Source of the DNA: Auriscalpium vulgare | Taxonomy: Eukaryota; Basidiomycota; Agaricomycetes; Russulales; Auriscalpiaceae | DNA length: 64,000 nucleotides | Direction: 5' to 3' | Assembly: GCA_019915015.1 (NCBI GenBank) | Contig: JAHBBC010000013.1 | Location: forward strand, 1,550,001 to 1,614,000 | Part shown: positions 19,310-30,900 of the stretch, one piece after another | Layout: the number at the start of each line of letters is the position of its first letter | Position numbering within the stretch: position 1 is the first letter of the stretch | The notes under the pieces: model-generated | Seen by the model: only the letters and a program-made list of their open reading frames with translations | Database searches by the model: none | What the model was told of the DNA's origin: nothing | Made by a program: the position numbers and the translations under genes

Positions 19310-21895
19310 TCACCAAGTCCGTCCGTACACCCAAGTGTCCGGGGCCGGGGGCGAGTGTCGACGATGGATGTTCCGATCTTCGTCCGATGAATCCCCTTCA
19401 CCAGGGGCAGGGACTACGGGTGCCGGTGCGTCGATAAGAGCGTGGTCGCGTATCCGATTAACCTTGGCCATATGCCCGTCCAGTTCCTGGGCGACATCGG
19501 CAGATACGCGCTCATCCAACTCCTGGAAAACCACCTTTTTCCAAAGATTTGTAATGTCAAATAGATTGCGAGTGCGTTTGCGACTCACAATCATTCGACG
19601 ATTAAGGATATCGAGCTTCCGCACGTCAGGCAGGTCGATGGGAGGGAATCCTAGCCGCGAAACCTCCGTCCGAAGACGAAGATCAGTGACCAAGACGTCC
19701 GCATCGCCGTCTGCGGGCGGTGGATACTTCCTATTGAAGTCGCCGCGATCAGCTCTTTCGAGCCATTCGCGCCAATATCCTAAGATGGTGTTTCCAAACT
19801 CCATTGCATTGAAATAATTCCAAGCGGTGTTGTACTCGGTTTTCAAAACCAGAACGCTTCCGGGATTGCAGTCAGGGGTGACACTGATCCGTTTGTTCCA
19901 ACGTTCTTTATAATTGTATGATAACCAAGCGTCAACTAACGCTTCCGGATAACCACGAGCTTTATAGAGGGTGACTAACCCCCGCATTGCGTCTGCATAA
20001 GCACGGCTAGTGCTCGACAGCGTGGCTAACCGGGACATTTCTCCAATAAACGTACCTCGTTTGACGTCTAAAGGATGGTGCGATGTCCACGGAATTCTTT
20101 CTTGATGGTTCTGCGCTTTGCGGTAGGGCATGTGCTGGAGTGTATTAAACTCATCACGATACAGCGTCATGTCTAAGAAGACTTGCTTCAAATCGGACGC
20201 AGACCATTCAATTGTACAGCCATCGATTTTAACAACTGATTGTACGATATCGAGTGCTTCGCGCTCAGACGAAGCGTATACGATAGCGAGGCAGTCATCG
20301 ATGTACCTCCCGTAGAAAGGGATTCTAGGGTGGTCAAGAACTTTATATTTATCCTCGCAATACGAGCCCCACAAATTAGCAAGGTCCGGCGAGTCAGCAA
20401 CGCCCATAGCGAGTCCGCGGCGTTGCTTGTAATATTTGCCTTGAAAGACTGTAACCAACTCAGTGTTTCCTGCGTACAGGGAACGTCGAAAGACCTCGAG
20501 TTGTTCGCGGTCGTTGGGTTTTGTCTCCTCCGTCATATTTCCAAATACGAAGTCGCAATACAGTTGATAAACAACTGCAAGACACGATTCGATCGGGACG
20601 TTGGGATAGTATGCAACGACGTCGCCGGTAACAATGTACCAGCGACGTTTCGCATCGAGACTGAGTTGACTTAATTTTATCGCCAAGTCTTTGGTTCCAT
20701 GTAGGATTGTTGGCGCCACTAAGATGAGCGGTTTAAGTTTCTTAGAAACAAATTTAGCGCAAGGATTCATCACTGCCGAGTGACATGGTATAATGGGCCG
20801 CATTTTAGTTGGCACCTTATGTATTTTGGGTATCCCGTAGAAACGCGGAACGGTTTCTAACACATCAGCGTTGTCTACTATTTTAGACCGCAAAAATTCG
20901 CTGACGTTGCCTTCAAAGTAGATTGAATTCTCAGCTAACTCTGCGATAGCTTCAATCTCAATTTGTTTCCGGCGAAGAATAGCTGTGCATTCGAACGCGG
21001 TGATAGACTCATAATCTGCGTCTACGCGTAAGATGTCTTCGCATTTTTCGATGATCCAGGTTTTCTCTGACACCGCAATTCCTAAATTCTTATCTGTGCC
21101 CGTGACAACGTAGTCATGGTCGCGCAGATAGGCCTCGGTGGCTGTGAGCGAAGGGCCGAGAAATTGGCGAGTCTCCTTCGTCTGCTCCGGAGGTATATTG
21201 TCGATCGTATTATAAACGAAGCGACGACCTTCGCGGAGACCACGTTCGAGGTATAGCGGTAGTACGGGTGGTGTCTTCTTGGGTTTACCAGGAGCGGGTT
21301 TCACCTCGTAATCAGGATCATATATTGATTGTTCGCCAGAGAACGCAAAGAATAAACGCCATCGCATGCGGCGTTCAAAGTCCTTCCACGCTTCGCGTAT
21401 GAGGTTGGCGTTCTGCGAACGATAGGACATAAAACGCATACCAACACTTAATTGATACGCATATTCCTTAGGAAGCGTCACACCAGTAGAGAGATGAACG
21501 TAAGATTTAAATTTATTCGCATCTATGTAGCTAGGAGATAACTGCGCGAACAAAATCTCAATTGCCTGTGTGTGAGGGACTGTTAGCAGCCAGTCCGGTA
21601 TAGTCCAAGGGCGGCCAGGTACGTACTGGTCGACTTTCCCTTGCCCTTGGCCTTGGCCTTCTCCTTGCGGAGAGCGGCGTTGACCCGCTTCTGTGCGGGG
21701 ATGGTGGACTTGCCAGTCGCGCGCGGACGCTTGCGAGTGGGAGGCGGGACGTAGTCCCGCGGGTCCTTCCCCTTCGAGCCCGACGCCTTGGCGTTGGGCT
21801 GCGGTTTCTGACCAGAAGAAGTTAGAGATGGTGTCATACGAAGGGGCAGTGTGAGCAGATGAACTCACCTTCTTGGGTTTAGGGTTATGGGGCAT
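19310..21895 (-). CDS. Reverse transcriptase of the Penelope-like element, with two introns
   Basis: Exons 21869-21895 (MPHNPKPKK), 21627-21807 and 19310-21579 join in frame across introns of 61 and 47 bases with good GT-AG sites, giving about 825 residues. The second exon is Lys-rich (nuclear-type basic region). The large exon has the Penelope N-terminal DKG-like motif GTDKNLGIAV (near residue 230), YGIPKIHK, the first catalytic Asp in VTGDVVAYYPNVP, RRGLAMGVADSPDLANLW, the YxDD box GRYIDDCLAIV (near 490) and FLDMTLYR. No GIY-YIG motif follows; the tail is acidic. Retained introns are a known Penelope oddity. A longer open frame runs on through introns and the array to 23,725, but that is accidental. 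All RT motifs are intact, so the copy may be functional. Confidence 0.85.
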   Translation of the reverse strand: MPHNPKPKKVSSSAHTAPSYDTISNFFWSETAAQRQGVGLEGEGPAGLRPASHSQASARDWQVHHPRTEAGQRRSPQGEGQGQGQGKVDQYVPGRPWTIPDWLLTVPHTQAIEILFAQLSPSYIDANKFKSYVHLSTGVTLPKEYAYQLSVGMRFMSYRSQNANLIREAWKDFERRMRWRLFFAFSGEQSIYDPDYEVKPAPGKPKKTPPVLPLYLERGLREGRRFVYNTIDNIPPEQTKETRQFLGPSLTATEAYLRDHDYVVTGTDKNLGIAVSEKTWIIEKCEDILRVDADYESITAFECTAILRRKQIEIEAIAELAENSIYFEGNVSEFLRSKIVDNADVLETVPRFYGIPKIHKVPTKMRPIIPCHSAVMNPCAKFVSKKLKPLILVAPTILHGTKDLAIKLSQLSLDAKRRWYIVTGDVVAYYPNVPIESCLAVVYQLYCDFVFGNMTEETKPNDREQLEVFRRSLYAGNTELVTVFQGKYYKQRRGLAMGVADSPDLANLWGSYCEDKYKVLDHPRIPFYGRYIDDCLAIVYASSEREALDIVQSVVKIDGCTIEWSASDLKQVFLDMTLYRDEFNTLQHMPYRKAQNHQERIPWTSHHPLDVKRGTFIGEMSRLATLSSTSRAYADAMRGLVTLYKARGYPEALVDAWLSYNYKERWNKRISVTPDCNPGSVLVLKTEYNTAWNYFNAMEFGNTILGYWREWLERADRGDFNRKYPPPADGDADVLVTDLRLRTEVSRLGFPPIDLPDVRKLDILNRRMIVSRKRTRNLFDITNLWKKVVFQELDERVSADVAQELDGHMAKVNRIRDHALIDAPAPVVPAPGEGDSSDEDRNIHRRHSPPAPDTWVYGRTW

Positions 21896-23722
21896 GGTAG
21901 GGTTCAGTAGGGTTGGTGAAACCTCTCCACTCACCACGCAGCACACAGCTCGCAGACAGCAATTGCGCGTGCAGTGGGCGTCCAGGACGCCCACACCGCA
22001 CGCCAGCCTGCGCAGCATGCTCTGCAGCATCTGTCCTGGACAAGCACACACAGCGCAGGGCCCACAGACAGCAGTGGGCGTCCTGGACGCCCACACCGCG
22101 CGCCAGCCTGCGCAGCATGCTCTGCAGCATCCTTCCTTGACAGAGACACACAGCGCAGGGCCCGCAGACAGCAATTGCGCGTGCAGTGGGCGTCCAGGAC
22201 GCCCACACCGCGCGCCAGCCTGCGCAGCATGCTCGGCAGCATCTTTCCTTGACACACACAGCGCAGGGCCCGCTGACAGCAATTGCGCGTGCAGTGGGCG
22301 TCCAGGACGCCCACACCGCGCGCCAGCCTGCGCAGCATGCTCTGCAGCATCTTTCCTTGACAGAGACACACAGCGCAGGGCCCGCAGACAGCAATTGCGC
22401 GTGCAGTGGGCGTCCAGGACGCGCACGCCGTGCGCCAGCCTCCGTAGCGTGTTGCCTGTGCTCTGCAGTGTCCGTCCCGGACGGACACACACAGCGCAGG
22501 GCCCGCAGACAGCAATTGCGCGTGCAGTGGGCGTCCAGGACGCCCACACCGCGCGCCAGCCTGCGCAGCATGCTCTGCAGCATCTTTCCTTGACAGAGAC
22601 ACACAGCGCAGGGCCCGCAGACGGCAATTGCGCGTGCAGTGGGCGTGCAGGACGCCCACACCGCGCGCCAGCCTGCGCAGCATGCTCGGCAGCATCTTTC
22701 CTTGACACACACAGCGCAGGGCCCGCAGACAGCAGTTGCGCGTGCAGTGGGCGTCCAGGACGCGCACGCCGTGCGCCAGCCTCCGTAGCGTGTTGCCTGT
22801 GCTCTGCAGTGTCCGTCCCGGACGGACACACACAGCGCAGGGCCCGCAGACAGCAATTGCGCGGGCAGTGGGCGTCCAGGACGCCCACACCGCGCGCCAG
22901 CCTGCGCAGCATGCTCTGCAGCATCTTTCCTTGACAGAGACAGCGCAGGGCCCGCAGACAGCAATTGCGCGTGCAGTGGGCGTCCAGGACGCGCACGCCG
23001 TGCGCCACCCTCCGCAGCGTGTTGCCTGTGCTCGGCAGTGTCCGTCCCGGACGGACACACACAGCGCAGGGCCCGCAGACAGCAATTGCGCGTGCAGTGG
23101 GCGTCCAGGACGCCCACACCGCGCGCCAGCCTGCGCAGCATGCTCTGCAGCATCTTTCCTTGACAGAGACACACAGCGCAGGGCCCGCTGACAGCAATTG
23201 CGCGTGCAGTGGGCGTCCAGGACGCCCACACCGCGCGCCAGCCTGCGCAGCATGCTCGGCAGCATCTTTCCTTGACAGAGACACACAGCGCAGGGCCCGC
23301 AGACAGCAATTGCGCGTGCAGTGGGCGTCCAGGACGCGCACGCCGTGCGCCACCCTCCGCAGCGTGTTGCCTGTGCTCGGCAGTGTCCGTCCCGGACGGA
23401 CACACACAGCGCAGGCGCGTGCAGTGGGCGTCCAGGACGCCCACACCGCGCGCCAGCCTGCGCAGCATGCTCTGCAGCATCTTTCCTTGACAGAGACACA
23501 CAGCGCAGGGCCCGCAGACAGCAATTGCGCGTGCAGTGGGCGTCCAGGACGCCCACACCGCGCGCCAGCCTGCGCAGCATGCTCGGCAGCATCTTTCCTT
23601 GACAGAGACACACAGCGCAGGGCCCGCAGACAGCAATTGCGCGTGCAGTGGGCGTCCTGGACGCCCACACCGCGCGCCAGCCTGCGCAGCATGCTCTGCA
23701 GCATCTTTCCTTGACAGACACA
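21896..23722. repeat. GC-rich tandem array, about 16 units of 110-120 bases
   Basis: Each unit has a palindrome GGGCGTCCAGGACGCCC (or a variant ending GCGCAC), a stretch GCCTGCGCAGCATGCTCTGC and AGCGCAGGGCCCGCAGACAG. Two unit types alternate: one with CATCTTTCCTTGACAGAGA, the other with GTGTCCGTCCCGGACGGACA. Because the period is not a multiple of three and stops are rare, all six frames stay open for long distances, which yields spurious ORFs up to 635 codons. The array directly follows the RT start region, as it does at 55.4-56.5 kb, so it belongs to the element's 5' region or to a subtelomeric repeat linked to it. Function as promoter unproven. Confidence 0.9.
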
Positions 23723-24094
23723 CATGTTGAAGAGAGCCGATGCTACGCACGGCGGACGATTCCATCCAAGGAAGGTTATAATTGTAACTCAATTTGCATC
23801 ACTACATTTGAATGGCAAGTTGTACAATATTCAAATCAATTATTAAAGTACTCGCATACAAGCATTCGTTCGTAAAGTCTTACGCTGGTTTGAATTCCGG
23901 TTCTCATTTTTATATTTTGACTTGGCCCTTTAATATCTGTGTTACAACGACTTTCTATTCTCACAATATCTCAACCGCAGAGGGCACGCATTACAACGTA
24001 ATATACAAGACCAGGACATGGAGGGCGATCGAGACGATTCCTGGACGTGAATTAAAATATTCGAATTAGAATATTTCATGCGACATCAAAGTAT
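23723..24094. other. AT-rich spacer, no gene
   Basis: Base composition changes sharply at about 23,730 from the GC-rich array to AT-rich sequence. No supported frame. It is the 3' flank of the first short-exon gene. Confidence 0.5.
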
Positions 24095-25293
24095 TCACAT
24101 ACAAGCGTCCGTTGGGAAAGTCTTACGCTTCTTGGAATTCTGCTCTTCAATTATCTTCTCCAACACGGCAACTTCTTTCAAGAGCCTCTGCTCTCGTTCC
24201 AGTGTCATCTGGAAGCGATTTTCCTCCAAGTTGCAGAGGTTCGCGAGATTCTAAAGCAACACAATATTACACTACGTGGAGGAAGAGACTCGTAAATTAT
24301 CACCTTGACTCTACCGGACATATTAAGCGAGGCTACCATGATGTCGTCAATGTCGGGAGGGATAAGCTCTTTGATAGTGGCGGTGACGTCTTGGATACTT
24401 TCGAAATCGCGCAACGCAGCGTCGCTTAAAGGGACTGGGGAATAGAAACAAAGCAGAATATTAAACGAAAGCCATGACGCAGAATCGAACTTTTACCTCT
24501 CTCGAGAACACCTTTTTATGTCATAGATTAGAAAATAAGCAAATTGCGCTATCGTTGTTTAATATACCTTCAGTTTTGTCGGTTCTCTTTAGATTGGTGT
24601 TTTCGTCGACACCGCTCCCTGACACGGCTACGACGCAAATTAGGTCCTCGTATTCATAAAATAAACTTGTCATCACCTGGTGGATATGTGAAGTAGATAG
24701 CCGTTATTTTGTTAGTACTTGAAGTCAACAGGTCTTAGGAACGGAATACCTTCGTCGTCGCGTTCGTACTCAACCACTTCATTGGTGGATTCATCTTCGA
24801 GATCGAGGGCCGCGAAATCAAACAGGTTAGCCTCCTCTTCCCGTGAAGCTGTGAAGTCACTTGATGAGACAAAAGAAAGAAGGAATTCTTTACAAAAAAA
24901 CGCAACGAATTTTCTCCCACCAGAGGTCTTCGCCAAGCGATCCGTTGTATGTTATATCGACGGGTTTTTTAGTCAAGAGAATTTTCAAGCAGAATTCGTG
25001 GTCATCCCAGTTCTTGAACGCCTTGTTGATGATCGGTCCGTATGCATGACCTTTGTGGTGTTTGTTGAGGAGGAAACCGAGAGTAGCCTGCATGATAATC
25101 TAAGGATGGATTGTTTTAAATAAATGTAAGGATGCGGACTTACTCCTTCCTTTCGAAGTTTCGGCCAGAAAGGTTTCCGATCCTTTTCCGTCGCTTGAGA
25201 GATAGCGTTGGCGGCGTACACGACGCGGGCTTCCAAAACAGCGACGTCGTGGGTCGTTACCGGTTGTGCGTCGCGCTTTGGGACGGACGACAT
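24095..25293 (-). CDS. Short-exon family member 1 (Trp-Trp motif, coiled-coil end)
   Basis: Seven exons: 25144-25293, 24907-25099, 24750-24848, 24568-24618, 24497-24511, 24304-24434, 24095-24250. All junctions are GT-AG and in phase, giving 264 residues. Exon 2 ends soon after GEDLWWEKI, the family's Trp-Trp motif. Exons 3-5 are 99, 51 and 15 bases, all phase 1 at both ends; the first is strongly acidic. Exon 6 (131 bases) is a helical segment, and the last exon is a coiled coil (LEREQRLLKEVAVLEKIIEE) ending in a basic NSKKRK. No signal peptide or membrane segment. Same order of parts as members 2-5, although sequence similarity is low. Function unknown. Confidence 0.75.
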
Positions 25294-25591
25294 GAGATGA
25301 TGATGGTTAAGGATAGAGATCGGATTGTCCCGTTTTGGAGACGCGTGACGTCATGTGGTTCACTGACATAACGGAAGTCACGGTGGTGTTCCCGTCGAAC
25401 CGTAGAGGGCTTTTCAGAATAGAATAACACCTTGATTAAGTTAAAGAACACTTTTACGAATGGACGTTCAAACAGATCAACCGATGCCATTTTCGTGACA
25501 AGCGAACAACAAGTACAAATCAACGTAAGCCATGAAACGCATGTGTAAGGTAACTTAGAACCGCTCGCAGAAAGTCAGTGTTTATTCTATT

Positions 25592-27518
25592 TCACTGTAA
25601 AGCACCAGAGGTGGATTAGAAAAGTAATGTGAATATGAATATAAATTACTCGTACCTTGGAAGGTCCTGCTTCGTCTTGACGAACGCGGCGACGTTTCCT
25701 GGCTTCAACCGTCTCGACGAGAGGCTCCGGTTCCAGCTTTAACTTGAGTGCTTCGACTTTCTGCTCGAGATCTTGGATTCGAGAGAGCAGTTGGCTGAAC
25801 TGAAATTTTGACTGTCGGCGCAGGAATAACAAATTCTACGTAAACGTGAGCTATCGTTTACATTCAGTATCAAAATTCGAATTTACGGAGAGCCGCAATT
25901 CGAGTTCACCCGTCCGCTTGAGGATAGGATTCGACGTCGGATTGAACGCCGTCTTGCCGATGATGAAGTCCCCTTGCATGTGACGCAGTTCATCGCCAAT
26001 ATTGTTACTGAGTATGTACTCATCCGACACTGGTAAAATATTCAGCAATGAGTATGATAAACAAAACAAAACACTTACACGTGCGTGGGGCCATGTGTAC
26101 GGGTACGATGCGAACTATGGATACATATTAGCATGGGGATGGCATGATTCGCAAAGGACCGCACCTTTCCTTGGTCGGCCGCGACCAGTGGATTGCTTCG
26201 CTAACTCTGTGAAGTCGCATTAAATTACGAGTTCATTACTTTAATCGAACATACTTGGAACGACGCGCTTGGCTGCTTTAAACATGGATTAAGTTCTGCG
26301 TCTATCAACAATGATAGTCAACTGACGTTGCTTGGCTTTTGCTGAAAGGTAAACATCATGAACATTATTTATGATGGATCGCATACATCGGATCGTACCT
26401 GCACGAGTATTCCTTTTTTTTGGTGCAGCGATGGATTCCGCAACTGCGACATAATTAGTCGGCCGTTGTGATCCGGTAATACTTTAAAGACGGGTAAATA
26501 GATGAGAACACACCGACGCTCTCATCAGATTCTTCGTTGTCGTCTTCGACATCAATATAGTTGACGTCGTCAAGCTCAGGGGATCCGTACACGGACGGAC
26601 CTATAATAAAAGGGCCGGTATTAAAAACGTATCGACACTGGTATTAAAGAAAAAACAATACGCTTAACGGATTCTGCTGCAAGTCAAGCGTAAGGAATAT
26701 TTTATGACGTGAAGAGAAAACATTAAATTTACCGCTTTTTTTCACGGACTTCTGGACGGTGGGCTCTGCATGACAAGTCGCCTGCCGTTACACAAATACA
26801 CCGAAATAAAAAATCACATACTGTATTCATCATCGGATTCCTTCCCATCAGTATGATCGCTGTCGTTGCCATCGCCGTCGTTACCCTGGAGGGCACCGCC
26901 CTCAGACGCATCTGTCATAAAAGCATGTCAGGAAAAGTCGGTACGTGACGATATACAGTGTACAGGCCTTCGTCTTCATCAGAACGGTTCTCGATATAAA
27001 ACTCGTCATTGTTACCTGAACCACGGACGTCTAATCTTTATGAGTACGATACAATCAGTACTGAAGGAATACACTAACCAAGATTCATCCACCAGCAGTT
27101 GTCTCCAAAGTCTTCAACGGTTTCCGCAGGTTCGAGCTGTATCCGCTCGTACAGTTCGTCGATGACCTCGCGGCCCACGCACGTCTTGCGCTTTTTGTAT
27201 ATGTCGTTCGCCCAGATGCTCAGGTCCGTCTTGACACCACCGTCCTTTGCGCACTTTTTCGAATGACGACTATACGACCCCTGACATATAATATGAAAGC
27301 TGACAGTTAAATAAAAAGAAACAAAAGCGTACCAATTCTTGGTACACCAGCCCCATGACTTCGTTGGGCACGTCCACAACATCCGAAACGTTGTAGAAAC
27401 TCATTGCGATAGCCTCCAATCGTGCGTGCAAGCGTTCGAGTTCACGGTAGTCCTCTTCTCTCTCTTTGATTTTTGCATGGTCGATGGTCTTGCGCGCACC
27501 CTTGCCCAAGCCGGCCAT
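25592..27518 (-). CDS. Short-exon family member 2 (Trp-Trp motif, coiled-coil end)
   Basis: Starts MAGLGKGARKTIDH at 27518. Exon 1 is 27333-27518 (186 bases), exon 2 27079-27280 (202 bases, ending GDNCWWMNL). These are exactly the sizes of exons 1 and 2 of member 5. Short phase-1 exons follow: 15 bases, 90 bases (very acidic, DGDGNDSDHTDGKESDDE), then basic and acidic pieces around 26.4-26.8 kb whose splicing I could not settle. The penultimate exon is 143 bases (GDELRHMQGDFIIGKTAF) as in members 5 and 6. The last exons are coiled coil (LLSRIQDLEQKVEALKLKLE) with a basic KRRRVRQ. The stop TGA is at 25592-25594. It is divergent to member 3, sharing a 408-base upstream region. Function unknown. 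Confidence 0.7.
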
Positions 27519-27926
27519 AAGCAGTAGAGTGTGAAGTATGCGATCGGGCGGGGGTATGGAGAAGGGAGAAGGACAATGAGAGAAACGGCGATGTCGCAGT
27601 AGCGGAGGAAGTCGCGCGTGTCCTAATCCGGTTGTGTATCGACTTCACGTTAACTCATCGCGCAATTCACACGCGTCAGGTCATTTGAGACTTGTTTAAG
27701 ATAGGAAGTGCTGCCTTAAATTGAACGCTGTTGCCTTCACAAGGATGGTACATGATAAGAGGAATGTAAATCCGATAGTGAAAGACAGTGAGATTACTTG
27801 AAGGGTGAACAATATAGCGATAGATAATATTGACCGCAGCGGATGCATCACATGTCACAGTTACTCCGTTGTCACGCAAGTCGCGGTGTGTGTTCGTCGT
27901 TCTTCTCCTCTCACTACCAACATAAC
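27519..27926. promoter_or_regulatory. Shared upstream region between divergent family members 2 and 3
   Basis: 408 bases between two head-to-head starts. No convincing TATA for either gene; the left third is purine-rich on the plus strand. It is the obvious place for a bidirectional promoter, inferred only from geometry. Confidence 0.45.
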
Positions 27927-30900
27927 ATGGCGCTCACCTCCGAAAATCGTCCTCCCACTCTCGAGACAGACATGGCAAAGGTCAAGGACACATCGACGAT
28001 TATCGTGCCGAAGTTCTCGTCCGATCTTCCATCAGACGAGAAGCAATTGAGGGGCTACCTGTACCGGCACGAAATCCGGTGCATGTCGTCTGGTCGTGCA
28101 GTGAAGGAACAGCCGGAGTCGTCGTATGGCACTTATGAAATGGCGATTAAGGCAGAGGTGGTGAGTGTTGCCTTGTTTTTGTACGCGTCCAGAATAATTT
28201 AATTTTGTAGGCGCAACTTGTCCGAGCGTTGGGCAAGTGGGATTCATTGGGCGAAGGCGTCGAGTACGAACGGTACGACTGGATCAACGAAACGCGTACC
28301 CTCTATCGTAAGGCAAAAACCACCGAGGGATTCAAAGCTCTCCTCCGACACCTAGCGTCTCAGCCGCTGCCCGAAAACGCGCAAGACGAGTTAGCTGACT
28401 CGACCGACTTTTGGTGGGCGACTATTAAAAAAGGTAGGCAGCGAATAATCAATTAACTGATTTCTATGCAAACAGACACGAGCATGAAAGTGCAGGCGAC
28501 TTTTGACACGGAAGACGAGGATCACGGTGAGTCCCGGATGTGAGAATAATGATCAATCCTAATATTCGTATTAAGATAAAATGGACGTTGACGAAACGTC
28601 TGTTGGTGACAGTGCCGACAAAGGGGTTGGGCAGCACAAAGCCCCTGCAGTGACAGACAAGGGAAAAGGGCGGGCAACGAAGGAAACGGAGGGTACGTCG
28701 AGTCGGACCAACATCGTATTTTTAATTCACGGCGTCGAAAAAACAGGTATAGTCGACAGAGAGGGCTCGCCTGCGAAGAAGAACAAGTCGCCAGATGGTA
28801 GGTCATATTAAATAACATTTGATTACTTAAATGACGTTCTCGCTTTAACAAAACTAGTAGTTGTCAAGGATAACGCGCCTGGAGCGGGCGTGAAGGAGAA
28901 AGCGCGTGCAGCGAAAGAGGGTCCAGAGCCAGAGAGTAAGTGACAAAGAACTAATGTGAATTTATTAAATTGACGTATTCGAAATAAAAACCTAGATCCC
29001 ACGAAGAGCGTGCATGCGTCGAGGGGTAATTCACCGGAAGGTATGTCACATTTAAAGACCATCGACTATGTAAATGACGTTGTCGCATAAACCAATTTAG
29101 TTGTCGTCAAGGAGAACGTGTCCGTAGCAAAGGCTAAGGACCCGGATGGTAGGTTACGTTAAATAAACAAGTCTACACCGCTAAATAAAGAATTCTAGTC
29201 ATTATGAAGTCGCCCAGGACAACCCGCACCATCAAGTCTAAGGCTATAGTCGAGGGTGCGAGTCACATCCTATAAATTCACTTAATCTAATGCTCGTACA
29301 GATAGTGACGATGACGTTGGTGAGTTTTCAACGAACGTCGAACCGGTTTCCTGTTAAAGTATCACGAGCAGTGGTCGAGGATAATTCCAGTGCGTTTCAT
29401 ATTTCTTCTGTAACACTATGTTTTCTTCATTAATAGGATGAATTCAGGGTCAAGGGTGTTGGTTCCTGCCGGTAGACGGGGTCGGTTTGCCAAGGCCAAG
29501 GGTAAGTTTAACATCTTACGATTTATATAAATATTCACCATGAGTTCAGGATTCCGTGGCGAAGAAAAATATTCCGGTAAGTCGCACATGTACACGCATA
29601 TGAATTAGATGGTCAACCTGACGCTTAAATAATACAGACAAACCAGCAGACCCAATCTACGGAGATACGCCCTTGCGTGAGTGTGTTTTATAAATAAGCT
29701 TGTGGGTATTAATAAAGGATTTACGATTCCCTTGAATCGTTTCTTATGTAAGCACCAGTCGCGGTTTTTGGACCCCCATGCAACTTTCATCTTCCCCCCC
29801 ATATATAGCTATTTGTTCACACGGTCCAATTTCCCTAGCAAACACAATTCCCCCTCTTCGCACTTCAAAAGACTCCCGTTTCAGACAGTATTTCGCATTT
29901 TTTAAGCTAACTAGAATAGATATGCACATAATTTCAGTGGCTCTGAAGTCAGAAGAAAATGCTCCATAATTGCCATTTCCGGTAAATAATTCCCACGCTT
30001 GATCCCATGACGTCAGTCTCGGATGCACAGCACAAGTGCACTCGGAAACTACGTCATTCCTCTCTACTCCGGCTACTGTACTACCCGGACTCGATTACCA
30101 ATCTTTTCAAAACTGTTTATAACAGGAATTGAACTGCAAACCTCCAAGTTTTGAAGACTATACAGTGCAGATACCACTAGACTACAGAGCCATTGACAAT
30201 ATATACATCAATACATATGTTATAGACTATTCCTCTAGGCTTTTCAAAGCATCTAAGTCTGTCACCTCCCCATTCGTGCATCCAGAAATCATGTCATGTC
30301 TGAGCTCTAGCCAAAGTACTACGCGGAGTGAAGTACATATAAGTGTTTCTATCAGAAATTGAACTGCAGACCATGCCCCTGATCAATACCTGGCGGCCTG
30401 TGCAAGCATGCGAGCGAGGCCGGCCAGGTATTAATTGGGGCATGGTTGAGTCCATGTTTCACGGAGCAATGCACAATGTTGCTGAGCAAGTTCATGCACA
30501 GCGATGATGGGCACCCACATGTAGTATAGTGGTAATGTGTCAGATAGTACCAGATCCCTTGAGCGCTGAAGAGGGTACTGCAATGTGTGCGAGCGAGTGC
30601 CAGGCTCCCGAAGATGATCAGAGCGCGTCTCCGATGAGAGTAGGGAGGTGTGCAATCAGAGGTGATGGTTGGAATGCGTGATCAGTCGGAGAATCATCAA
30701 CGAGGGGTTGGAGGAGAGGATGTGTGTTGCAAGCAACTGGGAACGACTGCACACTGCACTGTGTGCACAATCATCGAAATATGGTCAGAACAACAGAGAG
30801 GAGTGCAGACAACAACACTGAACCATTGCACTCATGTGACTAGTCAGAAGAGCAAGGGCAATGGTTGGAAGACTATGATGAGTAGTGCGACACGAGCGAG

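Larger units (their letters stand above)
18395..21895 (-). mobile_element. Penelope-like retroelement, endonuclease-lacking, telomere-attached (copy 1)
   Basis: The minus strand is the sense strand. The 3' end abuts telomere repeats at 18,394/18,395; a 915-base 3' region without a gene follows, then the reverse transcriptase gene (19310-21895). Beyond its start lies a tandem array (21.9-23.7 kb) that also accompanies the second block. The RT has Penelope-type motifs and no GIY-YIG nuclease region, which matches the EN-minus lineage known from rotifers (Athena) and Coprinopsis (Coprina) that attaches to chromosome ends by priming from the telomeric overhang. It is 98-99 percent identical by eye to 52,899-55,298. 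Degenerate TTAGGG-like sequence also occurs inside the 3' region at 18,838-18,905. Confidence 0.88.

Noticed and set aside
19310..23725. A single 1471-codon minus-strand ORF joining the tandem array to the reverse transcriptase
   Set aside because: The array is open in all frames by chance, and the frame passes through two good introns near 21.6-21.9 kb. The spliced start at 21,895 gives a better protein.
21885..23792. Cys/Arg-rich proteins of 250-635 residues in the arrays (also 55.4-56.5 kb)
   Set aside because: Both strands and all frames are open because the units lack stops and their period is not a multiple of three. They are repeats, not genes.
24095..24434. Separate small coiled-coil genes beside each Trp-Trp gene
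   Set aside because: In every copy the coiled-coil exons join the upstream gene in phase 1 through good splice sites, so they are its last exons.
30122..30191. A functional tRNA gene
   Set aside because: Pol III boxes are present, but the acceptor stem does not pair and the anticodon loop is irregular. It is a relic or SINE head.
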